A DNA stretch of 64,000 bases from Sphingobium sp. TKS (GTDB taxonomy: Bacteria > Pseudomonadota > Alphaproteobacteria > Sphingomonadales > Sphingomonadaceae): assembly GCF_001563265.1 (NCBI RefSeq), contig NZ_CP005083.1:1243001-1307000 (forward strand), written 5' to 3'. Under the pieces are notes generated by a model, which did no database searches, was not told the origin of the DNA, and worked only from the letters and a program-made list of their open reading frames with translations. This document shows, one piece after another, positions 43,270-51,614 of the stretch. Both the position numbers and the translations under genes were made by a program. Numbering within the stretch: position 1 is the stretch's first letter; each line of letters begins with the position of its first letter.

Positions 43270-43356
43270 GTCATCCCCGCGAAGGCGGGGATCCATCTCC
43301 TGACCTAACCGCTTGATGCAACGCTGGGAGATGGATTCCCGCCTTCGCGGGAATGA
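43270..43356. repeat. composite REP pair (type B, inverted)
   Basis: GTCATCCCCGC-gaag-GCGGGGATCC at one end and GGATTCCCGC-cttc-GCGGGAATGAC at the other, joined by CATCTCC / GGGAGATG arms. The whole 87 bases form one imperfect palindrome. Confidence 0.8.
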
Positions 43357-43447
43357 CAAAACAGGAAGCGTCCGCCTTCCACCCATCACGTCCCTAAGCC
43401 AAAGTCTCACCCTTAGCTCACACGCCCACATTCCAACGGTATGAAAT

Positions 43448-45799
43448 CTAAGCCCGGGCGCGCAACTGATCTGTCGGGAAGAGCGCTGCCGCGTCCGACG
43501 CCGGCATGGGCCGCCCGAAATAGAAGCCCTGCACCTTGCGGCAGCCAAGGCCGCGGACCATCGCCAGTTCCGCCTCGGTTTCGACGCCTTCGGCCGTGGT
43601 CGCCATGCCCAGGCTGTCGGCCAGCGTCACCACGGCCCGGATGATCGCCAGGCTCTCCGCCTTGTTGTTCGACGCACCCACCACGAAGCTGCGGTCGATC
43701 TTGATCGTGTCGAAGCGCGTACGGCTCAAATAGCCGAGGGAGGAATAGCCCGTCCCGAAATCGTCGAGCGACAGCCGAACCCCCAGCCCCCGTAACTGAT
43801 CGAGGATCTTGAGCGCCCCCGTATCGGCATTGACGAACACGCTCTCGGTCACTTCCAGTTCCAGCCGCCGTGCATCCAGCCCGCTTTGCGCCAGCGCCGA
43901 CACCACCGCGCCCACGAAGCTCGGATGCGTCAGTTGCTCCGCCGAGACATTGACGGCGATCCGCGCGGTTTCAGGCCAGCGCGCAGCTTCCTTGCAGGCG
44001 GTCCGCAGCACCCATTCGCCAATCGGCCCGATCAACCGTGCTTCTTCCGCGACGGGTATGAACTTGACCGGTGAAATCGGCCCCATTTCCGGATGGGTCC
44101 AGCGCACCAGCGCCTCGAACCCGACGATTCCACCCTCCTGCGCTTCCACCACCGGCTGGAACAGGACGTGCAACTGGTTCTTCTCCAGCGCGTCGCGCAG
44201 CGCCAGTTCCAACAGGCGCCGTTCCTCCGCCTGAGCGTGCAGTTGCGGCTCATAGGCGCAATGCATGCCGCCGCCATCGCTCTTCGCGCGATAGAGGGCC
44301 AGGTCCGCGCTGCGGATCAGCGCTTCGGATTCGCTGCCGTCCTGTGGCGACACCGCCGAACCGACTGACGCGCCGACATAGAGCGTATGTTCGTCCACCT
44401 GATAGGGGGCGGAAAGGCCGCTGATGATCTTGATCGCCAGCTTCTCGATACCGTGATGTTCCCCCGCCTGCGGGACGACGACGGCAAATTCGTCGCCGCC
44501 GATTCGCCCGCAAAATTCCGCGCCGGAACAGATATGCCGCAACCGCCGCGCCACCTGGGTCAGCAGCTTGTCCCCGATCTGATGGCCCAGCGTGTCGTTC
44601 ACCGCCTTGAACCGGTCGAGGTCGATCATCAGGAAGGCGCAGCCCGGGCCGCGCCCCGCGCCGCCCGCCATCGCCTTGTCCAGCACATCGCGCAGATGCG
44701 TGCGGTTGGGCAGGCCCGTCAGCGGATCGAAACGCGCAAGTTGCGCGATCCGCTCGGCCGATTCCCGCTGCTCGGTAATATCCGATCCGACGCCCCGGAA
44801 ACCCAGGAACGTCCCTCCCTCATCATAGCGCGGGGACGCCGACAGCTCCCACCAGCACACCACGCCCGCCAGTTCGACCGGCAGGACGATGTTGCTGAAA
44901 CTCTCCCGCCGCTTCAGATGATCGGCAAGGGCGTGCAATTCGGTCGGAAACAGGCCGCTTTCCCAAGAGCTGCCCGCCAGCAACTGCACCAGCAGCACGC
45001 CCTCCGCCTCGGCCGGCGTGCGGCCCAGCATTTCGGCAAGGCGCGGCGACACGCCGTTCAACCGCCGCGCAGCATCGGTCTGCCACAGCCAGTCCGACGC
45101 GCCATGTTCATATTCGCGCAGCAGCAGGCTGACGACCTCGCTCTTTTCCTCCAGTTGCACGCTGGCGCTGTGCTGGCGGGCGAAGGTCCGCGCATAAAGG
45201 AAACAGCCGACCAGCAGCGACAGCGCATAGCTGGTGGCGAGCGCCAGCAGCGGCGCCTGATCCCGTCCGCCGAACATGGCGAACAGTCCGACGATGCAGG
45301 GCAGCAGGAAGCCGGTCGCGGCCAGCGGGGTCGGGGCATAGCTGATCGCGCCGCAGACCATGACGCAACTGATCAGCGTCCAGTGCGCCACCAACTGGCC
45401 CGCGCCATGACCCGAGGACAGCGACATCATGCACGCCGCCCAGACCAGCCCATGGAGCAGGCCGGTAAAGCCGTGAACCCTGAGATCGGTCGCGCTCACC
45501 CCGCCGGCGGTCCGCTTGCGTCCCAGAAAGGCGCCGACGCCCATGGAAAGAACCAGCGCGACGCTCCACAGCATCAGGCGGGGGGCCGAACCATGATGCC
45601 CGAAAACCTGCCACAGAAACACGAGGCCGAAGACATTCATCGCCTGCCGCAGCAGCGCGACATGATCGGCCGAACGCAATTGCGCGGCCAGCACCCGTTC
45701 CGCCGCATCGCCCGGAACGGCGATAAGGCCCATCATCGCCCGAAGCGATATCCGCTCCTGACGAGCCTGTTCAGAGGATGGCCTTTGCCCGCTTTTCAC
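43448..45799 (-). CDS. membrane GGDEF-EAL protein with PAS domain
   Basis: A 783-residue cyclic-di-GMP enzyme. Residues ~35-215 hold about six membrane helices, then a PAS domain (to ~345). The GGDEF domain follows with DLDRFKAVNDTLGHQIGDKLL and an intact FCGRIGGDEFAVVV. The EAL domain shows GFEALVRWTHPEMG, NVSAEQL, LELEVTESVF and DDFGTGYSSLGYLSRTRFDTIKIDRSF. Both catalytic motifs are intact, so it could both make and break c-di-GMP, with balance set by its sensor parts. It is a single gene next to the sdh operon end. Confidence 0.94.
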   Translation of the reverse strand: MKSGQRPSSEQARQERISLRAMMGLIAVPGDAAERVLAAQLRSADHVALLRQAMNVFGLVFLWQVFGHHGSAPRLMLWSVALVLSMGVGAFLGRKRTAGGVSATDLRVHGFTGLLHGLVWAACMMSLSSGHGAGQLVAHWTLISCVMVCGAISYAPTPLAATGFLLPCIVGLFAMFGGRDQAPLLALATSYALSLLVGCFLYARTFARQHSASVQLEEKSEVVSLLLREYEHGASDWLWQTDAARRLNGVSPRLAEMLGRTPAEAEGVLLVQLLAGSSWESGLFPTELHALADHLKRRESFSNIVLPVELAGVVCWWELSASPRYDEGGTFLGFRGVGSDITEQRESAERIAQLARFDPLTGLPNRTHLRDVLDKAMAGGAGRGPGCAFLMIDLDRFKAVNDTLGHQIGDKLLTQVARRLRHICSGAEFCGRIGGDEFAVVVPQAGEHHGIEKLAIKIISGLSAPYQVDEHTLYVGASVGSAVSPQDGSESEALIRSADLALYRAKSDGGGMHCAYEPQLHAQAEERRLLELALRDALEKNQLHVLFQPVVEAQEGGIVGFEALVRWTHPEMGPISPVKFIPVAEEARLIGPIGEWVLRTACKEAARWPETARIAVNVSAEQLTHPSFVGAVVSALAQSGLDARRLELEVTESVFVNADTGALKILDQLRGLGVRLSLDDFGTGYSSLGYLSRTRFDTIKIDRSFVVGASNNKAESLAIIRAVVTLADSLGMATTAEGVETEAELAMVRGLGCRKVQGFYFGRPMPASDAAALFPTDQLRARA

Positions 45800-45885
45800 C
45801 CTGCCGGTTTAACAGCAAGCGGTTATCAATCCGTAACGCTGGGGCGAAAAAAGCGCAGCGCCCGGCAGGCGCCGTGCGAAGGGGA

Positions 45886-47655
45886 TCAGGCGGCGATGTC
45901 GTAGGGCCGGATTTCGCCGGTCAGATAGAGGTTGCGCGCCTTCGACCGGCTGAGCTTGCCCGAGCTGGTGCGGGGCAAGGTGCGCGGCGGCACCAGTTCG
46001 ACCACGCAGTTCATGCCGGTGATCGCCCGCACCCGCTCGCGGATCTGGTCGCGCAGCCGCGTGCGCTCGTCATTGTCGGAGGTGCGGCAATGCACCAGCA
46101 CGGCGGGCGCTTCCTCGCCGCCCGGCGTGGTGATGGCGAAGGCGGCGATGTCTCCCTGCTTGAAACCGGGAAGCTGCTCCACCGCCCATTCGATATCCTG
46201 CGGCCAGTGATTCTTGCCGTTGATGATGATCATGTCCTTGGCGCGGCCGACGATGTAGAGATAGCCGTCGCTCAAATAGCCCATGTCGCCGGTGTCGAGC
46301 CAACCGTCGAGCATGCAGGCGTCGGTCGCCTCCTGATCGCGGAAATAGCCGACCATCAGGCTCGGCCCGGTGGTCCACACCTTGCCGATCTGGCGCTCGT
46401 TCAGCTTGGCGCCATCCTCGTCGCGGATTTCCACGATCATGTCGCGCGCGGGCTTGCCGCAATTGACGATGGAGCGGAAGCGCTGCGGGCGCCCTTCGGT
46501 CGCGTCGCCGCCCGACAGGTCGGTCTCCTCGACCAGCTCGACGATGATGCCCTCGCCCGGCGGCATGATGGTGACGGCCAGCGTCGCTTCGGCCAGGCCA
46601 TAGCTCGGCAGGAACGCCTTGGGGCTGAAGCCCGCATCGCCAAAGGCATCGACGAAGCTCTGCATCACGTCGGGGCGGATCATGTCCGCGCCATTGCCGG
46701 CCAGCCGCCAGCGCGACAGGTCGAAACGATCCTGCGCCTTGGTCTGGCTCGACATGCGGCGCGCGCAGATGTCATAGCCGAAGGTCGGTGAATAGCTGAT
46801 CGACGTGCCTTCATTGCGGCTGATGAGGTCCAGCCATGCCAGCGGACGGCGGGCAAAATCCTCTGTCTTCATATAATCAGTCGACACCTGATTGGCGACG
46901 ACCGACAGGAAGCAGCCGACCAGGCCCATGTCATGATACCAGGGCAGCCAACTGATGCAGCGGTCGCTGTCCTGCACCTGCATGCCATGGCTGTGCGCGG
47001 CGAGGTTGCTGAGCAGCGCATGATGCGTCACCGCCACGCCATGGGGGAAGCGGGTCGAACCGCTGGAATATTGCAGATAGGCGATTTCTTGCGGCTGCGC
47101 CTGCGGCAGGGCGCAGGGCACGGCGTCACGGGCGATGAAATCCTCGAAAGCGATGCTCTCGACATTCATCTGGCGGCCGGACTCGCCCGCCATCTCCTCC
47201 AGTTCCTTGGGAAAGAGGAACAGCATCGGATCGCAGCTCGACAGTTGGACATTGAGCTGGTCGATATAGCTTTCCTTGCCGCCGAAGCTGGTCGGCAGCG
47301 GCAACGGAACCGGCCATCCGCCAGCATAGACGATGCCGAAGAAAAGCTGGGCGAAATCCGCACCCGTTTCCGCCACCAGCGCCACGCGATCTTCCGGCTT
47401 CACCCCATGGGCGATCAGCCGGTGGGCGCAGCGAAGCGCGTCCGCGCGCAGTTCGCTGAACGGATAGGGCCGCGCCAGATTCCCCCGCGCATCGTGGAAG
47501 TTCAGGCCACGCCGTCCGGCCGCAGCATAGTCCAGCGCTTCGCCCAGCGTCTCGAAGTCCGAAAAACGGCGGGGCAGATCGTCGGTGGTCGGCGTAGGTG
47601 CCATCATGCTTTGCGAACCCGTCATATTGGTGTCACCCAATGTCATGTTTGTCAT
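45886..47655 (-). CDS. fatty acyl-AMP ligase (FAAL-type adenylate-forming enzyme)
   Basis: An ANL-superfamily enzyme of the fatty acyl-AMP ligase type, about 589 residues. Visible are DRVALVAETGADFAQLFFG, the phosphate loop IAYLQYSSGSTRFPHGVAVTH, SWLPWYHDMGLVG, PSYGLAEATLAVT, and WLDTGDMGYLSDGYLYIVGRAKDMIIINGKNHWPQDIE, ending PRTSSGKLSRSKARNLY. FAALs hand acyl-AMP to acyl carrier proteins in lipid or polyketide pathways, but no carrier or synthase gene lies beside it. The start is uncertain: ATG 47655 is used; ATG 47625 has a better upstream GGGTG. Confidence 0.88.
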   Translation of the reverse strand: MTNMTLGDTNMTGSQSMMAPTPTTDDLPRRFSDFETLGEALDYAAAGRRGLNFHDARGNLARPYPFSELRADALRCAHRLIAHGVKPEDRVALVAETGADFAQLFFGIVYAGGWPVPLPLPTSFGGKESYIDQLNVQLSSCDPMLFLFPKELEEMAGESGRQMNVESIAFEDFIARDAVPCALPQAQPQEIAYLQYSSGSTRFPHGVAVTHHALLSNLAAHSHGMQVQDSDRCISWLPWYHDMGLVGCFLSVVANQVSTDYMKTEDFARRPLAWLDLISRNEGTSISYSPTFGYDICARRMSSQTKAQDRFDLSRWRLAGNGADMIRPDVMQSFVDAFGDAGFSPKAFLPSYGLAEATLAVTIMPPGEGIIVELVEETDLSGGDATEGRPQRFRSIVNCGKPARDMIVEIRDEDGAKLNERQIGKVWTTGPSLMVGYFRDQEATDACMLDGWLDTGDMGYLSDGYLYIVGRAKDMIIINGKNHWPQDIEWAVEQLPGFKQGDIAAFAITTPGGEEAPAVLVHCRTSDNDERTRLRDQIRERVRAITGMNCVVELVPPRTLPRTSSGKLSRSKARNLYLTGEIRPYDIAA

Positions 47656-47807
47656 ATTCCGGCGCGCCGCTAACAGCTTTCGCGTGACTTTGCACCGGAT
47701 AGTTGCATTCCAGTCTGGGCTTCTACTCCCAAAGGGGCGGTAAAATTCCGGCCCCACTGTGGCATAATCAAGGCGCCAAAGGCATAAGCACCACATGAAG
47801 CGTTGCC

Positions 47808-48332
47808 ATGGCCGATAAACGTCCCCCTTCTCCCCTCGACGAAGGAGCCCTGCGCGAGTTGGCGCTGCGCTATGTCGGGCGTTTCGCGACCAGCCGGGCC
47901 AAGCTGCTCGCTTATTTGGGCCGGAAAATCCAGGAACGCGGCTGGGGAGGGGAAGAGCCCGCCAACCCGCAGGCGCTGGTCGATCGCCTCACGGAACTGC
48001 GCTATGTCGACGACGCCAGCTATGCGGTGATGAAAAGCGCCTCGCTTGCCCGCCGCGGCTATGGTGCGCGCCGCGTTGCCGAAACGCTGCGCGCCGACGG
48101 CATAGCGCAATCCGATCGCGAGGAAGCCGACACTCAGACCCGGAACGAAGGCTGGACCGCCGCCGACCGCTTCGCCCGCCGCAAGCGCATCGGCCCCTAT
48201 GCGCAGGCACGCCCGGACCCGAAACAACGCGAAAAATGGATCGCCGCCTTCCTGCGCGCCGGTCACAGCTACGCCACGGCCCGCCGCTGGACCGACGCCG
48301 CGCCTGGGGAAGTGCCGGAAGCGGACATATAG
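47808..48332 (+). CDS. recX: RecX family regulatory protein
   Basis: A 174-residue RecX-type protein, a modulator that caps or inhibits RecA filaments. The three-helix repeats are visible: LRELALRYVGRFATSRAKLLAYLGRKIQERGW, QALVDRLTELRYVDDASYAVMKSASLARRGYGARRVAETLRADGI, and a third with KQREKWIAAFLRAGHSYATARRW. It is divergent from the acyl-AMP ligase gene and about 150 bases away. recA is not in the window. Sequence is divergent, as usual for alphaproteobacterial RecX, but the YVDDxxYA motif is clear. Confidence 0.88.
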   Translation: MADKRPPSPLDEGALRELALRYVGRFATSRAKLLAYLGRKIQERGWGGEEPANPQALVDRLTELRYVDDASYAVMKSASLARRGYGARRVAETLRADGIAQSDREEADTQTRNEGWTAADRFARRKRIGPYAQARPDPKQREKWIAAFLRAGHSYATARRWTDAAPGEVPEADI

Positions 48333-48342
48333 CCCTTTGCCG

Positions 48343-48360
48343 TTCCCGCGCAGGCGGGAG
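48343..48360. repeat. short REP-like palindrome
   Basis: TTCCCGC, GCAG loop, GCGGGAG: 5-bp core stem, 10 bases after recX. Related to type A but degenerate. Confidence 0.45.
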
Positions 48361-48410
48361 CGACGATGGAGGAATCGACCGTTCCCGGCGAATAGGCTAA
48401 CTCCATCCCC

Positions 48411-48914
48411 ATGAAGCGCCTCCCTCTCCTCATCTTCGCCTTCCTCGCGGCCTGTTCCCAGAGCGCCCCCAAAACGGAAAACGCCGCCACCCTGCAGACC
48501 ACCCTCCTTCCCCTCGCCATCCACACCGCCAAAACCACCCACCGCTTCGCCGTCGAAGTCGCCCTCACCGAAAAGCAGCAGGAACAGGGCTTGATGTTCC
48601 GCAAGTCGCTGGACGCCGACTCCGGCATGCTCTTTCCCATGTCGCCGCCGCGCACCGCGAGCTTCTGGATGAAGAACACGCTGATCCCGCTCGACATGCT
48701 CTTCATCCACACCGACGGCAGCATCGCCTTCCTGAAGGCCAATGCCGTGCCCTATTCCCGCGAGCCGGTTTCGGCGGGCATCCCCGTCGCCGCCGTCCTC
48801 GAACTGCGCGGCGGCCGCGCGGCCGAACTTGGGATCAGGGAAGGCGATCGCGTCAACTGGGGCGATTGCGACCGGCCGGCCCCATCAAACCCCCTCAATT
48901 TCTGCCCTCGCTGA
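48411..48914 (+). CDS. DUF192 lipoprotein
   Basis: A 167-residue DUF192 protein with a lipoprotein signal (MKRLPLLIFAFLAAC). The domain carries FAVEVALTEKQQEQGLMFRKSL, GMLFPMSPPRTASFWMKNTLIPLDMLFIHTDGSI and VLELRGGRAAELGIREGDRV, the complete family pattern. DUF192 proteins form a small beta-barrel of unknown role and are usually exported. It lies between recX and the NDUFA12 gene on the same strand, 49 bases before the latter. Confidence 0.9.
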   Translation: MKRLPLLIFAFLAACSQSAPKTENAATLQTTLLPLAIHTAKTTHRFAVEVALTEKQQEQGLMFRKSLDADSGMLFPMSPPRTASFWMKNTLIPLDMLFIHTDGSIAFLKANAVPYSREPVSAGIPVAAVLELRGGRAAELGIREGDRVNWGDCDRPAPSNPLNFCPR

Positions 48915-48963
48915 CCAGAACGACCTTGCCAAGCGCCAGCCCCAACGGCTAAGCGCTTCGCCC

Positions 48964-49362
48964 ATGGGAATCCTTGGCAAGATCTTCACCTGGTGGGATG
49001 GCGCGACCATCGGCACTTCGCTCTACACCTCCCGCAAGGGCACCAAGGTGGGCGAGGATCATCAGGGCAATGTCTATTATGAAGGCGGCACCGACCCCAA
49101 TGGCCTGACCCGTCGCTGGGTCATCTATAACGGCCCCAATGACGCGAGCCGCGTGCCCGCCGAATGGCACGGCTGGCTGCATCATACGATCGAGGGCGCG
49201 CCGGAAAGCTTTCTGCCGCCGCCGCGCATCTGGGAAAAGGACTTCACCCCCAACGCCACCGGCACCGCCCAGGCCTATCGCCCCTCGGGCGCGCTGGAAA
49301 AGGGCGGCCAGCGCCAGAAGGCGACCGGCGACTATGAGGCGTGGAGCCCCGACGCATCATGA
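48964..49362 (+). CDS. NADH dehydrogenase accessory subunit NDUFA12 family
   Basis: A 132-residue protein of the NDUFA12 (B17.2) family, an accessory subunit of respiratory complex I shared by Alphaproteobacteria and mitochondria. MGILGKIFTWWDGATIGTSLYTSRKGTKVGEDHQGNVYYEGG is the conserved N-terminal half, followed by RRWVIYNGPNDASRVPAEWHGWLHHT, the family signature, and PPRIWEKDFTPNATGTAQAYRPSG. It probably attaches to the peripheral arm of complex I. Its stop overlaps the DUF2155 start (ATGA). The nuo operon is elsewhere. Confidence 0.95.
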   Translation: MGILGKIFTWWDGATIGTSLYTSRKGTKVGEDHQGNVYYEGGTDPNGLTRRWVIYNGPNDASRVPAEWHGWLHHTIEGAPESFLPPPRIWEKDFTPNATGTAQAYRPSGALEKGGQRQKATGDYEAWSPDAS

Positions 49363-50015
49363 CGCGGCGCCCGGTGGGACGCTTCCTGCCGATTCTCGGC
49401 TGCACGCTGATTCTCGCAGGCTGCGGCGGCGACGACATGCCTACGGAGAACCGGACCGGCCCCGTCCGCATCGAAGGGCAGAAGATCCGCGACGGCGACG
49501 AGTCGGCCCTGTCCGGCACGCCGATGAACGAGCGGGTCGCCGTGATCGGCCTGCTCAACAAGCGCAACGGCATCACCACCGATCTGAAGATGAAGCCCGG
49601 CGAAGCGCTGCGCGTGGGCGACGCCATCGTCCGGCTGCAAGCCTGCGAAACCACCGCGCCCTGGGAAAATGTTCAGGAAACCGGGGCTTTCGTGCAGCTA
49701 GACGTGCGCAGCACCGCCGACAATAAATGGCGCCGCAATTTTTCCGGCTGGCTGTTCAAGGAACGGCCGGACCGCAATGTGGTCCAGCACCCGATCTATG
49801 ACGTCTGGGTGAGAAGCTGCACGATGGCCTGGCCCGAAACCGGCCCCGACACGGTGAAGCTGGGCGACAAGGGCGAGGTATCGGACGGCGGTCCGGCCAA
49901 GGCGTCCCCGGCGAGCGGCGAAAATGCCAGTTCCGCCCAGACGCCGGAGCCGCCCGCCAGCACGGCCCGTCCAGCCCCCAGCGCCACGCCGTCGAGCGCC
50001 CCCGCCAACGATTGA
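49359..50015 (+). CDS. DUF2155 lipoprotein
   Basis: A 218-residue DUF2155 protein, start ATG 49359 overlapping the NDUFA12 stop. It has a lipoprotein signal (FLPILGCTLILAGC). The domain includes ERVAVIGLLNKRNGITTDLKMKPGEALRVGDAIVRLQACE, then FSGWLFKERPDRNVVQHPIYDVWVRSC, the family hallmark, followed by an Ala/Pro-rich tail of about 60 residues. Function is unknown. The order NDUFA12-DUF2155-aat is recurrent in Alphaproteobacteria. The last 220 bases overlap the convergent aat gene. Confidence 0.88.
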   Translation: MTRRPVGRFLPILGCTLILAGCGGDDMPTENRTGPVRIEGQKIRDGDESALSGTPMNERVAVIGLLNKRNGITTDLKMKPGEALRVGDAIVRLQACETTAPWENVQETGAFVQLDVRSTADNKWRRNFSGWLFKERPDRNVVQHPIYDVWVRSCTMAWPETGPDTVKLGDKGEVSDGGPAKASPASGENASSAQTPEPPASTARPAPSATPSSAPAND

Positions 50016-50560
50016 AGATAATCCCGCTGGCTGATTTCGATCGCGCCCAATGAGCGTAGATGATCGGTCATGAACTGGCAGTCGAGCAGGGTGAAGCCAC
50101 CGAAGCGCATCCGCGCCGTCAGCCAGGCAAGCGCGACCTTCGACGCATCGGTCCGCCGCGACACCATGCTTTCCCCGAAAAAAGCCTGCCCCAGCGCGAC
50201 GCCATAAAGCCCGCCGACCAGTTCCTCGTCCTCCCACACTTCGACGCTGTGGGCGAAACCGATCTCGTGCAAATGGCGATAGGCGCGCTCGATCGGATGG
50301 TTGATCCAGGTCGAGGGCCGATCCGGCGCGGCTTGCGCGCAGAGCTGAACGATCCCGGCGAAGTCGCGATTGGCGGTCACCCGAAACCGTTCCTGCCGGA
50401 TCGTCTTGGCCAGCGAATGGGAGATGTGGAAACCATCGAGCGGCATGATCGCCCGCCGCTTCGGCTCGATCCAGTAAACCTCGTCCGCCTCGCGATCGTC
50501 GGACATCGGAAACACGCCGATCGCGTAAGCCTGCAACAGCACCAGCGGGTCAATCGTCAT
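49796..50560 (-). CDS. aat: leucyl/phenylalanyl-tRNA-protein transferase Aat
   Basis: Aat attaches Leu or Phe to proteins with N-terminal Lys or Arg, marking them for the ClpS/ClpAP N-end rule. The family blocks are clear: LLQAYAIGVFPM, VYWIEPKRRAIMPLDGFHISHSLAK, TWINHPIERAYRHLHEIGFAHSVEVW, LVGGLYGVALGQAFFGESMVSRRTDASKVAL and GGFTLLDCQFMTDHLRSLGA. The C-terminal ~60 residues are low in complexity and lie antisense to the end of the DUF2155 gene. Start MTIDP at 50560 is used; the upstream frame crosses a repeat. Confidence 0.93.
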   Translation of the reverse strand: MTIDPLVLLQAYAIGVFPMSDDREADEVYWIEPKRRAIMPLDGFHISHSLAKTIRQERFRVTANRDFAGIVQLCAQAAPDRPSTWINHPIERAYRHLHEIGFAHSVEVWEDEELVGGLYGVALGQAFFGESMVSRRTDASKVALAWLTARMRFGGFTLLDCQFMTDHLRSLGAIEISQRDYLQSLAGALDGVALGAGRAVLAGGSGVWAELAFSPLAGDALAGPPSDTSPLSPSFTVSGPVSGQAIVQLLTQTS

Positions 50561-50600
50561 CAAGCAAAGACTTAACGCGGGACGCGGCGACGCGCCAGAG

Positions 50601-50698
50601 CGTTTTCCAACCAGATAGAATCGTCTGCTGACTCGGAAAACGCGGCAAAACAAGGGTCTAGAGCAGCCGATCCGATGCTATCGGGTCGGATTCTGCTC
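50601..50698. repeat. bipartite palindromic repeat upstream of aat
   Basis: Two palindromes in tandem: CGTTTTCC (50601-50608) with GGAAAACG (50635-50642), and GAGCAG (50661-50666) with CTGCTC (50693-50698) enclosing ATCCGA / TCGGAT. The design resembles intergenic repeats often seen in Alphaproteobacteria. Confidence 0.65.
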
Positions 50699-50720
50699 CA
50701 GTAGAACTCACATGCTCCCT

Positions 50721-51470
50721 TTAGCGTCGCTGTATCTGCCGCTCGATCTTCGTCCACAGCCCGGCAAAGGCCTGGGCGGACGGGGATGAAGCCGCGAAGG
50801 CGCCCAGCGGCTTGCGGCGAACCGCCATCTGCTCGACCGTGCTGGCCATGGGTATGGCGGGCCAGCCGGGTTGGGATTCCAGTGCGGCGCGGTGCAGGGC
50901 GCGGCGGCGGTCGACCATGGAATAGACCGGCATGATCGGCGGGTGGCTGCCGCCGCGCTGGACCAGATAGCGGGCGACTTCCCCCATGGCGCGCTGGGCA
51001 AGGGGGGAGGGGATGACCGGGATGACGATCATGTCGGCGGCGCGCAGTACCTGTTCGCTGGTTTCGGTGAGGCCGGGCGGGCAATCGAGGATGATGCGGT
51101 CATAATCGCGCCCCAGCGTGTCGATCAGCTTGGCGAGGCGTTTCTTCTTGTCCATCTCGCGGAACAGATGGTCGAGGTTGCGCAGCGAGGTATCGGCCGC
51201 GATCAGGTCGAGGCCCGGCACGGTCGAGGGCTGGATCAGCTTGCTGACCTCCACATCCTTGCTGAAGATCGCCTGCGCGGCGTCGCGGCTTTGCATGTCG
51301 GTGGAGATCAGCCAGCTCGCTGCCGCCTGCGGATCGAGATCCCAGAGCAATGTTCGCCGTTTCGAGATGCTTGCGGATGCCCAGGCGAGGTTGATCGCGA
51401 AGGTGGTCTTACCCACGCCCCCCTTGAGGCTGTAGACGGCGATGGTCGCCAATTGCGGTTCCTTTGCCAT
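50721..51470 (-). CDS. orphan ParA-family ATPase
   Basis: A 249-residue deviant-Walker ATPase. The P-loop is AVYSLKGGVGKTTFAINLAWA (KGGVGKTT with signature Lys), the Walker A' region TLLWDLDPQAAASW, and the Walker B-like region DRIILDCPPGL, followed by ADMIVIPVIPSPLAQRAM. There is no N-terminal helix-turn-helix and no parB-like gene adjacent, so it is not the chromosomal ParA of parABS. Such orphans position cell poles, chemoreceptor arrays or other cargo; the cargo here is unknown. The gene is monocistronic on the minus strand. Confidence 0.9.
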   Translation of the reverse strand: MAKEPQLATIAVYSLKGGVGKTTFAINLAWASASISKRRTLLWDLDPQAAASWLISTDMQSRDAAQAIFSKDVEVSKLIQPSTVPGLDLIAADTSLRNLDHLFREMDKKKRLAKLIDTLGRDYDRIILDCPPGLTETSEQVLRAADMIVIPVIPSPLAQRAMGEVARYLVQRGGSHPPIMPVYSMVDRRRALHRAALESQPGWPAIPMASTVEQMAVRRKPLGAFAASSPSAQAFAGLWTKIERQIQRR

Positions 51471-51573
51471 GCGCGGAAGCTATCTTGCTGCACCGCCAAA
51501 GCAAGGGCTGAATCATGACAATGTTACGACGTCGTGACAGTGAGTGCCGATGACGGGTTCGGGCAACGTCCGC

Positions 51574-51595
51574 CATCCCCGCTAAAGCGGGAATG
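51574..51595. repeat. REP-like palindrome, type B
   Basis: CATCCCCGC, TAAA loop, GCGGGAATG: one mismatch or wobble in the stem, between the cupin and ParA genes. Confidence 0.65.
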
Positions 51596-51614
51596 ATGGT
51601 GAAGAATGGGGAGT

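Larger units (their letters stand above)
42991..43447. other. intergenic region after sdhA
   Basis: 457 bases without a gene. It contains the sdh terminator, one copy of a ~95-bp dispersed repeat (43137-43230) and a composite REP pair (43270-43356). I find no remnant of sdhB. Confidence 0.7.
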
